Part shown: positions 16,661 to 24,962 of the stretch, piece by piece | Numbering within the stretch: the first letter of the stretch is position 1 | Layout of the letters: each line of letters begins with the position of its first letter | Source of the DNA: Deltaproteobacteria bacterium | Lineage (GTDB): Bacteria; Desulfobacterota; Dissulfuribacteria; Dissulfuribacterales; QOAL01 | Reading direction: 5' to 3' | Assembly (NCBI GenBank): GCA_026995935.1 | Contig: JALWNK010000057.1 | Span: 1-36,753 of the forward strand | DNA length: 36,753 nucleotides | Made by a program: the position numbers and the translations under genes | Notes under the pieces: model-generated | The model's input: only the letters and a program-made list of their open reading frames with translations | Told to the model about the DNA's origin: nothing | Database searches by the model: none

Positions 16661-17602
16661 ATGGCAAGGATTGCCCTTGTGACATCAGATGCCTTTAGCA
16701 GGCAGGATGAGAGGCTCTGTCTTGAGGCCAAGGGCCATGTTGTAAGCTTCAAAAAGGACGTGGCCAAGGCCCTTGAGGCCATCCTTTCCGATCCTCCGGA
16801 CCTGCTGGTCATAGAAAAGGGGCTAGAGCGCAATCTGGACAGGGAGGTGATATCCACCCTCAAGAACAACCTTCAGCTTGCCCTCATGCCAATATTGCTG
16901 GTGGTGTCCGAGAGGGATATTGCAACGGGCCTTGACTGGGATTCTTATCAGGTGGACGATATCGTCTCCAACCAGGCGACCGTTGAGGAGCTTTTGACCC
17001 GCATCGAGCTTTCCCTTTCCCGTTCCCACAGGGTTGCCGACAACAATCCCCTTACAAAGCTTCCGGGAAACTCATCCATCCTCAAGAGCATTCAGAACAT
17101 GCTGGATCAGGGACAGGGCCATGCCGTCTGTTACGTGGACATAGACAACTTCAAGCCCTATAACGACAAGTATGGGTTTTCCAGGGGAGATGAGGTCATA
17201 AGGATGGTGGGAAGGATACTGGTGAACGTGGTGCAGGAGCACTGCGGAAACGAGGGCTTTGTGGGTCACGTTGGCGGAGACGATTTCGTATTTCACGTTC
17301 CCAAGGAGGAGGCAGAACCGGTCTGCCAGGACGTAATAAGGAGCTTTTCCGCCCTCATTCCCCTCTTTCTCGACGAGGAGGACCTTGAAAGGGGCTATTT
17401 CACCTCCAAGGACAGGCAGGGGAACACAAAGACCTTTCCCCTTACCTCCCTTTCCATTGCGGTAGTTCCCTGCGAGAAGGGAAGATATTCCCACTACGGC
17501 GAGGTGGCAGCAACTGCCGCAAGGCTCAAGAAGAAGGTCAAGGCCCTTGAAGGGAGCAACTACTTCATAGACAGAAGGGGCGCATCCTCCGAGAAGTCGT
17601 GA
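16661..17602 (+). CDS. Receiver-like plus GGDEF protein (probable diguanylate cyclase)
   Basis: 313 residues. Residues 1-120 resemble a response-regulator receiver fold, but the phospho-acceptor position appears to be Glu52 (DLLVIEKG) instead of Asp, suggesting a phosphorylation-independent or locked state. Residues 128-305 are a GGDEF domain: NPLTKLPGN, CYVDIDNFKPYNDKYGF, GGDDF at 205-209. The GGDDF variant keeps the metal and GTP residues, so cyclic-di-GMP synthesis is possible. No RxxD product-inhibition site is seen upstream of GGDDF. The last four bases (GTGA) overlap the next start. Confidence 0.85.
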   Translation: MARIALVTSDAFSRQDERLCLEAKGHVVSFKKDVAKALEAILSDPPDLLVIEKGLERNLDREVISTLKNNLQLALMPILLVVSERDIATGLDWDSYQVDDIVSNQATVEELLTRIELSLSRSHRVADNNPLTKLPGNSSILKSIQNMLDQGQGHAVCYVDIDNFKPYNDKYGFSRGDEVIRMVGRILVNVVQEHCGNEGFVGHVGGDDFVFHVPKEEAEPVCQDVIRSFSALIPLFLDEEDLERGYFTSKDRQGNTKTFPLTSLSIAVVPCEKGRYSHYGEVAATAARLKKKVKALEGSNYFIDRRGASSEKS

Positions 17603-18867
17603 GGTTCCTTCTTATAAACCCGTGGATAGCAGATTTTGCTGCCTATAACTTCTGGGTAAGGCCCCTTGGGCTTTACCAGCTTGCCAAGTGGCTGGACGGC
17701 CTTGGCGCAGAGCTGACACTTCTTGACTGTCTGTCTCCCTTTCCTGCCCCTGGAAAGTTCAAGAGAAAACCCGTTTCTCTTCCCATAAGGGAAAAACTTC
17801 CCATAAAGAGGGGCTTTGCAAGATACGGCATAGGCCTCCAGGAGTTCAGGGCAAGGCTCAAGGCAGCCGCCCCCTTTGATGCGGTCTTTGTAACCTCTGT
17901 AATGTCCTACTGGTACCCGGGGGTAAAATGGGTGGTAGAGGAGATAAGGCGGCAGGCAGGCAATGTGCCCATAATCCTTGGCGGAATATACGCCACCTTG
18001 TGGAAGGAGCACGCCCAAAGGAGCCTGGATGTGGATTTTGTGTGTGCAGGGCCCCTTGAAGGAAACAAGGAGCGCATAAGGAAATTTTTGGGCCTTGGAG
18101 AGATAAAAAGACCAGAGAGACCCTGGTTCAGGCTTGGTTTCTGGGACGGGGCAGGTTACGGGGCCGTAAGAACCGCAACTGGCTGTCCTTTCAGGTGCAC
18201 GTACTGCGCCTCACGTCTTGTAAGCGGCCCTTTCATGCCACAGAAAAGGGAAGAGGTGCTCGAGGAGATAGTCTTTTTGTGGAAAAGCGGGGCAAGGCAG
18301 GTGGCCTTTTACGATGATGCCCTCCTTGTTGATTTTTCAAAAAGGCTTGGCCCCTTGCTGGAGGAGTTGGAGGGGCTTGGGGTGGATGTTTGGTTTCATA
18401 CTCCAAATGGTCTTCACGCCAGGTTTCTGGACTTTAATGTTGCAAGACGCCTTGTAAGCTCTGGCTTTAAAAGCGTGCGTTTAAGCCTTGAAACCGTAGA
18501 CAGGAACAGGCAAGAAAGCACGGGAGGCAAGGTTACAAGCATGGACCTTGAAAGGGCCATAGGAAATCTCCTTGAGGCGGGAATGAAAAGAAAGTCCATT
18601 GGGGTATATCTCCTTGTTGGCCTTCCAGGCCAGGACATTGACGAGGTGGAAGAATCCGTAAGATATGTCAAGGGCCTAGGCGTCAGGCCCTATCTTGCAG
18701 AGTTTTCCCCCATTCCGGGGACAGTGGAATGGCAAAGGCTTAAGGAGAAGGGGATGGTTTCTGATGCCATGGACCCCATCCTCACTAACAACACCACCTT
18801 TTTCCGTCTCTTTTCCGGCTACGATATGGAAAGGTTCCGGGCGCTTAAGCGGTTTGCAGCCTCGTAG
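17599..18867 (+). CDS. B12-binding-type radical SAM protein
   Basis: 422 residues from GTG 17599 (4-nt overlap with the GGDEF gene). The N-terminal ~165 residues look like a cobalamin-binding-type Rossmann domain (FLLINPW, IILGGIYATL, VDFVCAGP) but the DxHxxG cobalamin His motif is not seen. The radical SAM core has C196-x3-C200-x2-C203 (TGCPFRCTYC), followed by FYDDALLVD, SLETVDRNRQ and LVGLPGQ. Family members methylate or rearrange unactivated carbons; substrate not predictable. The 3' end overlaps the convergent kinase gene by 49 nt. Confidence 0.87.
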   Translation: MRFLLINPWIADFAAYNFWVRPLGLYQLAKWLDGLGAELTLLDCLSPFPAPGKFKRKPVSLPIREKLPIKRGFARYGIGLQEFRARLKAAAPFDAVFVTSVMSYWYPGVKWVVEEIRRQAGNVPIILGGIYATLWKEHAQRSLDVDFVCAGPLEGNKERIRKFLGLGEIKRPERPWFRLGFWDGAGYGAVRTATGCPFRCTYCASRLVSGPFMPQKREEVLEEIVFLWKSGARQVAFYDDALLVDFSKRLGPLLEELEGLGVDVWFHTPNGLHARFLDFNVARRLVSSGFKSVRLSLETVDRNRQESTGGKVTSMDLERAIGNLLEAGMKRKSIGVYLLVGLPGQDIDEVEESVRYVKGLGVRPYLAEFSPIPGTVEWQRLKEKGMVSDAMDPILTNNTTFFRLFSGYDMERFRALKRFAAS

Positions 18868-20489
18868 CCCGTAAGGCCCCCTTCTGCGGGCAGCTCGTTT
18901 TCGTTTTCGCCAGCGGGCAGGGTGATGAGAAAGCTTGTGCCCTTTTCAGGTGCGGAATCCACATTGATTTTGCCCCCAAACTCAGTCACTATCCTGTGAA
19001 CAATGGAAAGCCCGAGCCCAGTTCCCTCGGCCTTGGTGGTGAAAAAGGGGTTGAATATCTTTTTGAGACTCTCCTTGGTTATTCCAGAGCCGTTGTCCCT
19101 GATCTCTATGCAGACGTCTTTCCCCTCTTTCCACGCACTGATGGTTATCTTTCCGCCTTTTTGGGGGAGGGCCTGGAAGGCATTAAGGAGGATATTGATC
19201 ATAACCTGCCTCAGCATGTCACCGTCTGCCTGGATTTCAAGTTCCTCAGGGATGTCTATCTCAACGTCTGCCTGTTTGAGCTTTTTGCGTTGTCTTAGAA
19301 GTATGAGGGCTGCAGAGATCTCGGCCTTCAGCCTGATTCGCTGTGGCAGCTTCCTTTCCGGTCTGCCGTATAGGAGAAATGAGTGGGTAAGATCGCTAAG
19401 CCTCGCTGCCTCTTTTTCAATAATGGAAAGAAGCCTTTGGCCCTCAGGCATTACAAGTCCGCTCTGGTTCAGGAATTCTGCTGCCCCGGAAATGGATGCA
19501 AGGGGGTTTCTTATCTCATGGGCAAGGCCTGCAGCCATCTCCCCAAGTGCAGCGAGCCTGTCGATGAGTTTAAGCCGCTCCTCCTGGGCCTTTACTTCTG
19601 TAATGTCCTGAAATATAAGCCCGTGTCCCAGTACCCCGCCCTGGTTATCCCTAATCTGAAAGCAAGAGATTCCAAGAATTGCCTTGCCGCCTTCTGTCTC
19701 TATCTCGATTTCCTTTCTCTTGTCTGCCCCAAATTCCTCGTAACAGGTTGCAAGGAGTTTTTCCGTGCCGGGAAGGACCTCTTCTATGGACTTGCCATAG
19801 GAGTTGAGCACGAGTTTTCCAAGTATCTGCTGGGCAGCGATGTTGTAGTACAAGACGGACCCGTTTACGTCCACAGTGATAAGACCAGACTTAAGGCTGT
19901 TGGCAAGGTGCTTTTGTATCTCTTCAAGGAGATGCACGTCTTCAGCCGTGGCCTGCAGCTTGTCTTCTGCTGTCTTGAGTCTTTTGGACAGATAAAGGGC
20001 CAGGAGGGCCACGGTGTTGAAGGCGCCCATGTTTAGAAAGAATGTAAAGGCGGCCTCTTCCATGCCGGTGACATGGTTACTTGTCAGTATGCACACAAGG
20101 GCATAGAAAAGGGTGCTAAGAAGGGCTGAAAGCGCCCCCATCCTGCCTGGACCAAGGAGACAGGAAGTAATGATGGCTATGGAATAGAGAAAGGTGATAC
20201 GGCTGTCAATGCCTCCTGTAAGGTAGACGGCAAGGCTTGCAAGGAGAACGTCCGAAACCGTCTGGAAGCTTTTTAAAGAGTCTGACAGCCCCCTTTTCTG
20301 AAACCAGTAGATCCATACGAGGGTCAGAAGAAAGGCGCAGCCAAGGAGCAAAGAAAGGTAGTTTGTCTGCACCGAGGCGGAAAAGGAGCTTGGGAAAAAG
20401 GCTGCCGCAGCCACAAGCAGCGCAAAGATGAGCAGTCGTCCCGCCGTTACCGACAGGAATAGTCTGGTTTGGTCTTCAAAGTTCATCAT
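18819..20489 (-). CDS. Membrane sensor histidine kinase, PilS/NtrB-like
   Basis: 556 residues. Six hydrophobic segments in residues 1-170 with an ...YLTGGIDSRITFLYSIAIITS pattern typical of PilS. Then a coiled linker, a PAS domain (~200-310, NSLKSGLITVDVNGSVLYYN), HisKA H-box AAGLAHEIRNPLASISG, and HATPase with N-box (MINILLNAFQALP), G1 DNGSG and G2 GTGLGLSIV. It would phosphorylate the response regulator encoded immediately upstream (0-nt gap). The C-terminal tail overlaps the convergent radical SAM gene. Confidence 0.9.
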   Translation of the reverse strand: MMNFEDQTRLFLSVTAGRLLIFALLVAAAAFFPSSFSASVQTNYLSLLLGCAFLLTLVWIYWFQKRGLSDSLKSFQTVSDVLLASLAVYLTGGIDSRITFLYSIAIITSCLLGPGRMGALSALLSTLFYALVCILTSNHVTGMEEAAFTFFLNMGAFNTVALLALYLSKRLKTAEDKLQATAEDVHLLEEIQKHLANSLKSGLITVDVNGSVLYYNIAAQQILGKLVLNSYGKSIEEVLPGTEKLLATCYEEFGADKRKEIEIETEGGKAILGISCFQIRDNQGGVLGHGLIFQDITEVKAQEERLKLIDRLAALGEMAAGLAHEIRNPLASISGAAEFLNQSGLVMPEGQRLLSIIEKEAARLSDLTHSFLLYGRPERKLPQRIRLKAEISAALILLRQRKKLKQADVEIDIPEELEIQADGDMLRQVMINILLNAFQALPQKGGKITISAWKEGKDVCIEIRDNGSGITKESLKKIFNPFFTTKAEGTGLGLSIVHRIVTEFGGKINVDSAPEKGTSFLITLPAGENENELPAEGGLTGYEAANRLSARNLSIS

Positions 20490-21929
20490 TTACCCTAGAT
20501 CGTATTTGGAAAGCCTGTACCTGAATGAGCGAAAGTTTACCCCCAGAAGGTCTGCTGCCTCCTTTTTCTTCCCTCCAGTCCGGTCCAGGGCCTGTAAAAG
20601 CAGTCGTTTTTCGATTTCAGCAAGGTAGGCGTCAAGGTCAAGGCCCTCTTCTGGAAGCTCGCACTTCTCCATCAGCGTCTGGCTGCCTTCCTGGTCTTCA
20701 AACTCCTCCTTGTGCTTGCACCTTGCCAGGTAAAGGCTTTCAGGAAGCACCAGGCTCGAAGTTGAAAGGGCGATACTCCTTTCAATTATGTTTTCAAGCT
20801 CCCTGACGTTTCCTGGAAAGGGGTATTCCATGAGGGCCTTCAGGGCAAAGCTGGATATGCCCTGGACCTGTTTCCCATGAAGTTTTGCGTACTTGTCCAG
20901 GAAATACTGCACAAGAAGCGGGATGTCTTCCTTCCTTTCCCTTAAGGGCGGGATCCTGATGTGTATTACATTGAGCCTGTAGTACAGGTCCTCCCTAAAG
21001 TTTCCCTCCATTACCTCCTTCTCGAGGTTCCTGTTTGTGGCGGCAATTATGCGGCAGTCCACATCCACTGGAGTTGTTCCGCCCACGGGAGTTAAGGACC
21101 TTTGCTGCACCACCCTCAGAAGTTTTACCTGGAGCGTGAGGGGAAGCTCACCGATCTCGTCAAGAAAGATGCTCCCGCCGTTTGCCAGGGCAAACAGCCC
21201 CAGCTTGTCCCTGTCTGCACCTGTAAAGGCCCCCTTTTTGTGGCCAAAGAGCTCGCTTTCCAGGAGATTTTCCGGAATACCTCCGCAGTTGACCACAACA
21301 AAGGGCTTGTCCTTCCTGTCGCTGAGATTGTGCAAGGCCCTTGCCACAAGTTCTTTCCCTGTTCCGCTTTCTCCTGTAATCAGAACCGAGGAGGGGCTTG
21401 AGGCCACCCTTTGCACCAGCTGGAATATCTTCAGCATGGACGGGCTGCTTGCCACCATGTTGTCCAGCCTGTAAATGCGTTTCTTGGTGTCAACGGCCTT
21501 TATGGCAGTGTCCTGCCTGGAAGAAAGGGCGTTTTCTATTACTTCCCTGAGCTCTTCTATCTTGAAGGGCTTTGTAAGGTAATCCCATGCCCCCTCCTTC
21601 ATGGCGTCTACTGCGGCATCAAGGGAGGCAAAGGCGGTTATGAGCACCACAGGAAGGCCCGCATCCAGGGTCTTTAGCTGCCTCAAAAGCTCTACCCCAT
21701 CCATACCGGGCATGCGGACATCCGTTATTACAAGGTCATAGGAATCTTTCTTCACCTTTTCCAGGGCCTCATCTGCGGTTTCCGCAGAGTCAACCCTGTA
21801 TCCTTCCTTGGCAAGGAATATTTCCAGGAACTCCCTGAGACTCGAATCATCATCAACAATGAGCAGTTTCGGCCTTGATGGCAGGTTCCCAGAGTCCAGT
21901 TTTTCAGTGGTGGCTGCACCAGTAAGCAT
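20490..21929 (-). CDS. Sigma-54-dependent response regulator, PilR/NtrC-like
   Basis: 479 residues; AAGGAGG precedes the ATG. Receiver domain (residues ~22-135) with VDDDSS and acceptor Asp in DLVITDVRMPGMDG. AAA+ domain with Walker A GESGTGKE, GAFTGA (the sigma-54 contact loop), and FREDLYYRLNV. C-terminal Fis-type helix-turn-helix (GGKKKEAADLLGVNFRSFRYRLSKY). Activates sigma-54 promoters when phosphorylated. With the downstream kinase it resembles PilR-PilS, but no pilin gene is present, so the regulon is unknown. Confidence 0.93.
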   Translation of the reverse strand: MLTGAATTEKLDSGNLPSRPKLLIVDDDSSLREFLEIFLAKEGYRVDSAETADEALEKVKKDSYDLVITDVRMPGMDGVELLRQLKTLDAGLPVVLITAFASLDAAVDAMKEGAWDYLTKPFKIEELREVIENALSSRQDTAIKAVDTKKRIYRLDNMVASSPSMLKIFQLVQRVASSPSSVLITGESGTGKELVARALHNLSDRKDKPFVVVNCGGIPENLLESELFGHKKGAFTGADRDKLGLFALANGGSIFLDEIGELPLTLQVKLLRVVQQRSLTPVGGTTPVDVDCRIIAATNRNLEKEVMEGNFREDLYYRLNVIHIRIPPLRERKEDIPLLVQYFLDKYAKLHGKQVQGISSFALKALMEYPFPGNVRELENIIERSIALSTSSLVLPESLYLARCKHKEEFEDQEGSQTLMEKCELPEEGLDLDAYLAEIEKRLLLQALDRTGGKKKEAADLLGVNFRSFRYRLSKYDLG

Positions 21930-22153
21930 TATCCCTCCTTGAAAAAAAAGGGGCAGTATAAATGGATGAGCTCCATTTCTTGTCTTGTTATCGGCATCTG
22001 GGCGTCAAAAATTGACAAAATGATGACACTTTTTGTTGGCTAGATTTCCAAGACACCGAACCTACCCTTTTTGGCAGCACGGATTTTGCAATAATTGAGT
22101 CAATAAAGACCAGTTAATGGTCCAACCTTTCATCCTGCAAGGAGAGTCTTTTC

Positions 22154-23455
22154 ATGGATAATGGGAAATCATCCTGCATCTTTGCGCTCGTTCTCTTTGT
22201 TTTTCTCATGGCTTATGCGCCCTTTTGGGGTATTGCAGGGGCCACAGGGGTGATGCCTGCCCCAAATCCGCCTCCTTCCAAGGTTAAAGGTTTTTCTGCA
22301 ACCCTTTTCAAGCACAAAATTTTTTACGTTTCAGTGTCTGGAAATGACGACAACAAGGGAACCCTAAAAAGCCCATTCAGGACCCTGAAGCGCGCCCTTT
22401 ACGAGGTCTCTCCCGGGGACATTGTCCTTATAAGAAAGGGCGTATATGACATTGACGTTGAAGTAAACGTGTCTGGAAGCCCAGGGCATCTGGTAATAAT
22501 CGAGGCATATCCTGGGGAGCAGGTTGTCTTTGACGGAAGCAGCTACGATCCAAGCGTGTCCGTAAAGTTTCGCATAACCGGTTCGTGGCTCGTAATCCGG
22601 AACCTTGAAGTCAGAAACGGGTCGTCAGACGGTGTTCTCTTGACAGAGGGGGCTGGCCACAACATACTTGAAAACCTTAAGGTCCATGACAATTACTTTG
22701 CGGGGATAGAGCTTGAAAACGGCGCCCACCACAACATAATAAGAAACTGCGACTCCTACAGAAACTTCGATTACGGCCCATCCAAGGGGGAGCATGCAGA
22801 CGGCTTTGGCGCAAAGTTTTCCGTTGGCCCTGGAAACGTGTTCACCGGGTGCCGGGCCTGGAACAACTCAGATGACGGCTTTGACCTTTGGGAAGCCGGC
22901 GCACCTGTAACCATAGAGTACTGCTGGGCATGGGAGAACGGCTTTGACATCTGGGGCGTGGGAGACGCCTTTCAGGGGGATGGAAACGGTTTCAAGCTCG
23001 GGCCAGGCTCACCCGTGATCCATCACTGTATGTCATGGCATAACGCCAGGCGCGGCTTTGACTACAATGACGCAACCGAGGCGATCCGCGCCTATAACAA
23101 TACCTCCTATAAAAACCAGCTTCACGGCTTCAAGTTCGCCCTTGGCCCCCATGTACTCAGAAACAATCTGTCGTTCATGGACGCTGAGAACTACATAGGC
23201 CCAAAGGTGGATGATGCATACAATTCATGGAACACTCCTCCTGGCATCACTGTAAGCATAAAAGATTTTCTGAGCCTTGATGACACCAAGGCACGCGGGC
23301 CAAGAAAAAATGGCGGAGGCCTTCCAGAAACCGAGTTTTTGAGGCTTTCTCCTTCCTCTTTCTTGATTGATGCAGGCGTAGACGTAGGGCTTCCCTTTTA
23401 CGGCAAAAGCCCGGATATCGGCGCCAGGGAATCTCTCTATCAACGCATTCCCTGA
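22154..23455 (+). CDS. Secreted right-handed beta-helix protein, PL9 pectate-lyase-like
   Basis: 433 residues; AAGGAGAG about 7 nt before ATG 22154; signal peptide/anchor in residues 1-30. The start of the helix, FYVSVSGNDDNKGTLKSPF plus RTLKRAL, is the DUF1565 motif. Helical turns include HNILENLKVHDNYFAGIEL. The stretch around EHADGFGAKFSVGPGN, followed by CRAWNNSDDGFDLW, matches the active-site region of family 9 polysaccharide lyases, including the Lys in GAK. It ends GKSPDIGAR. Probable extracellular polysaccharide lyase or binding protein; true substrate unknown. It is the second beta-helix protein in the window. Confidence 0.8.
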   Translation: MDNGKSSCIFALVLFVFLMAYAPFWGIAGATGVMPAPNPPPSKVKGFSATLFKHKIFYVSVSGNDDNKGTLKSPFRTLKRALYEVSPGDIVLIRKGVYDIDVEVNVSGSPGHLVIIEAYPGEQVVFDGSSYDPSVSVKFRITGSWLVIRNLEVRNGSSDGVLLTEGAGHNILENLKVHDNYFAGIELENGAHHNIIRNCDSYRNFDYGPSKGEHADGFGAKFSVGPGNVFTGCRAWNNSDDGFDLWEAGAPVTIEYCWAWENGFDIWGVGDAFQGDGNGFKLGPGSPVIHHCMSWHNARRGFDYNDATEAIRAYNNTSYKNQLHGFKFALGPHVLRNNLSFMDAENYIGPKVDDAYNSWNTPPGITVSIKDFLSLDDTKARGPRKNGGGLPETEFLRLSPSSFLIDAGVDVGLPFYGKSPDIGARESLYQRIP

Positions 23456-23514
23456 TTAAATCAGCCTTTAACGGCCTCTTGTCTTAAAAGAAAAAGAAGG
23501 TGCAAACAGGCGGC

Positions 23515-23545
23515 TTAAGTGAATAGTCATGACAATGTCACTTAA
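23515..23545. repeat. Inverted repeat with internal palindrome
   Basis: TTAAGTGA (23515-23522) and TCACTTAA (23538-23545) surround GTCATGAC (23526-23533). On the minus strand GTTAAGT here matches the GTTRRRY integron core downstream of the antitoxin gene. It may be a recombination-site remnant or an operator; no clear terminator T-tract. Confidence 0.4.
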
Positions 23546-23583
23546 CCTGTGGGGATAGCGTCCAGGGCTTGCAGCCTAGGAGC

Positions 23584-23778
23584 TCAGAGGTCTGACATCC
23601 TTCGTCTAAAGGTACCCAATTGTTCGGTGTTAATTTCTGGATTTAAATATTCAATTTTACCGTCTTTCCAAATTGGTATCTTTAAATTTTTCCTTTTTGC
23701 TTCAGCTATAGCTTTCTGTACTGCTCTGCTAAGTGCCTTTAGACCCATTGTTGCATAATCTTGATTCTGTTTCCCCAT
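23584..23778 (-). CDS. Small antitoxin-like partner of the zeta toxin
   Basis: 64 residues from ATG 23778, preceded by GAGGTGATAAT; a longer frame to 23829 lies inside the toxin gene and lacks a site. Sequence opens MGKQNQDYATMGLKALSRAV and has IPIWKDGKIEYLNP. It follows the toxin gene by 4 nt. No family recognised with certainty; role inferred from gene pairing. Confidence 0.6.
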   Translation of the reverse strand: MGKQNQDYATMGLKALSRAVQKAIAEAKRKNLKIPIWKDGKIEYLNPEINTEQLGTFRRRMSDL

Positions 23779-23782
23779 ATTA

Positions 23783-24297
23783 TCACCTCGACCGATCAAT
23801 AATCGATGGTTTGTCAGTAGAAGTATCAAAAACTATCCATTCATCTGCCAATTGTTTGTATATTTCTTGGAAGTTAATCCAACTTCTTTCAAAACGACGC
23901 TTGATATCCCTTACAGGTACGTTATGGCCCCCTTTAGAAACACGTAGCTTCACACGCTCTATAGCTAAATCTACCGAAGCCAATTTCAAGAAATATATGA
24001 TGACTTTATAACCTTTCGTCTTCATCTCATTAATCTTTTTGATATAGATCCTTCCCGATAATGTTGTTTCAAACGCAAATGACTCCCCTTTCTGAATATA
24101 ATGATCTATCTGTTCAAGCATCAACTTGCCAGCTCTTATCGCCACTCCTTCTGGATGAAATGGAGCCAATCCAGCTGCTATCAAGTCGGCATTTATGAAA
24201 TTGAGGCATTCTGCTTCAACTGGAAGAAATTCTTCTGCGAATGTTGTTTTACCAGCTCCATTTGGACCAGCTATATATTATAGCATACTTTTGTCAT
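23783..24297 (-). pseudogene. Zeta-toxin family P-loop kinase, frameshifted near its start
   Basis: The body reads AGPNGAGKTTFAEEFLP (Walker A), FINADLIAAGLAPF, SFAFETTLSGR, KGYKVIIYFLKL, VPVRDIKRRFERSW, WIVFDTSTDKP, matching zeta-type kinases, which phosphorylate UDP-GlcNAc-type or related substrates in known members. The natural start appears to be ATG 24297 (MTKVCY), but between it and GPNGAGKT the AT-rich tract 24272-24282 shifts the frame and a stop follows. In the Walker A frame a stop lies two codons upstream with no start codon after it. The gene as read cannot make an intact toxin unless slippage occurs or the read has an error. Confidence 0.75.
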
Positions 24298-24315
24298 CTA
24301 TCTTATTTCGATACA

Positions 24316-24381
24316 CCGAACGACAAAGCTCACTGGCGCCAATGGAGCGCAGCGGAATAGCGGTCAGGTGCAATGAATTGT
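24316..24381 (-). other. attC-like site, main part, interrupted by a group II intron
   Basis: Minus strand. Begins ACAATTCATTGCACC next to the intron and ends GTCGTTCGG (core GTT at 24321-24319). The arms GCACCTGACCGC and GCGCCAGTGAGC can pair imperfectly, as in attC stems. The other core half (GGAATTA) lies across the intron at 24963-24969. The rejoined sequence reads GGAATTAACAATTCATTG, with the TAACAATTC start typical of attC. The zeta-toxin gene starts ~20 nt past the core GTT, so toxin and antitoxin look like cassette cargo. Confidence 0.55.
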
Positions 24382-24962
24382 GTACGCCCGTCATGGGCAT
24401 GAACTTATGAGGTAAAAGTCCTCTGTAGCTGAACCACTGATAGATACTATCTGTCATAAACTACTAGCCGACGGCAAGCACCGTCGCGTCTGCTATGGAG
24501 TCTCAGGAGGGCATTGCCGTGAGGTGATGTCTGACACACGGCCAAGCGCCTGCGTTGCGCGAGTTGGATGAATTACTATGGCCTCTCCCAGCACTACAGG
24601 CCCATTCCAGGAATAGACCAGTGGATAAGGCGGCGGTTGAGGATGTGCTTCTGGAAGCAGTGGCGCAGGCCCCGTGCCCGCATCCGGAACCTGTTGCAAC
24701 TTGGGGCCTCAAAGCTCCATGCAATAAGGACTGGTCTCAGCAGCAAGGGATACTGGCATCTGTCCAGGACCCTTGCCACTCAGTCCGGAATGACCAACCA
24801 ATGGCTCAAGGAACTTGGCCTGGTGTCTGTCCGGGATATCTGGATCAAGGTGCAAGGATACGCAACAACTGAACCTGCTCCGTCGTAATGAACCGCTCAG
24901 TGCGGACCCGCACGCTGGGTGGTGTGGGGAGGGCGGGGGAGAACCTCTGCCTTTACCCGATT
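24382..24962 (+). mobile_element. Collapsed group II intron (group IIC-attC type inferred)
   Basis: About 160 nt of 5' ribozyme sequence (from GTACGCCCGTCATGGGC) is fused near 24535-24540 to the last part of the intron maturase, then to a 3' end with domain V/VI-like folding (from GAACCGCTCAGTGCGGACCC, ending CTTTACCCGATT). Most of domain I to IV and the reverse transcriptase are deleted, so it cannot move or self-splice. Boundaries are set by the exon junction TTGT / TAATTCC, which restores an attC-like site. Group IIC-attC introns are known to insert in the bottom strand of attC at TTGT/T. Confidence 0.7.
24541..24888 (+). pseudogene. C-terminal fragment of group II intron reverse transcriptase/maturase
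   Basis: About 115 residues, open from just after a stop at 24532. Contains WMNYYGLSQHYRPIPGIDQW, WIRRRLRMCFWKQW, RIRNLLQLGASKLHAIRTGL and MTNQWLKELGLVSVRDIWI, the maturase (GIIM) end of group II intron proteins. The reverse-transcriptase domain is missing. Confidence 0.88.

Noticed and set aside
19383-20036. Plus-strand ORF of 217 codons inside the PilS-like kinase
   Set aside because: Antisense to a kinase with all expected motifs; no ribosome site or family resemblance.
22060-22110. Sigma-54 promoter before the PL9-like gene (TTGGCAGCACGGATTTTGCA)
   Set aside because: GG and GC elements are about three bases too far apart for a -24/-12 promoter, despite the nearby PilR-like activator.
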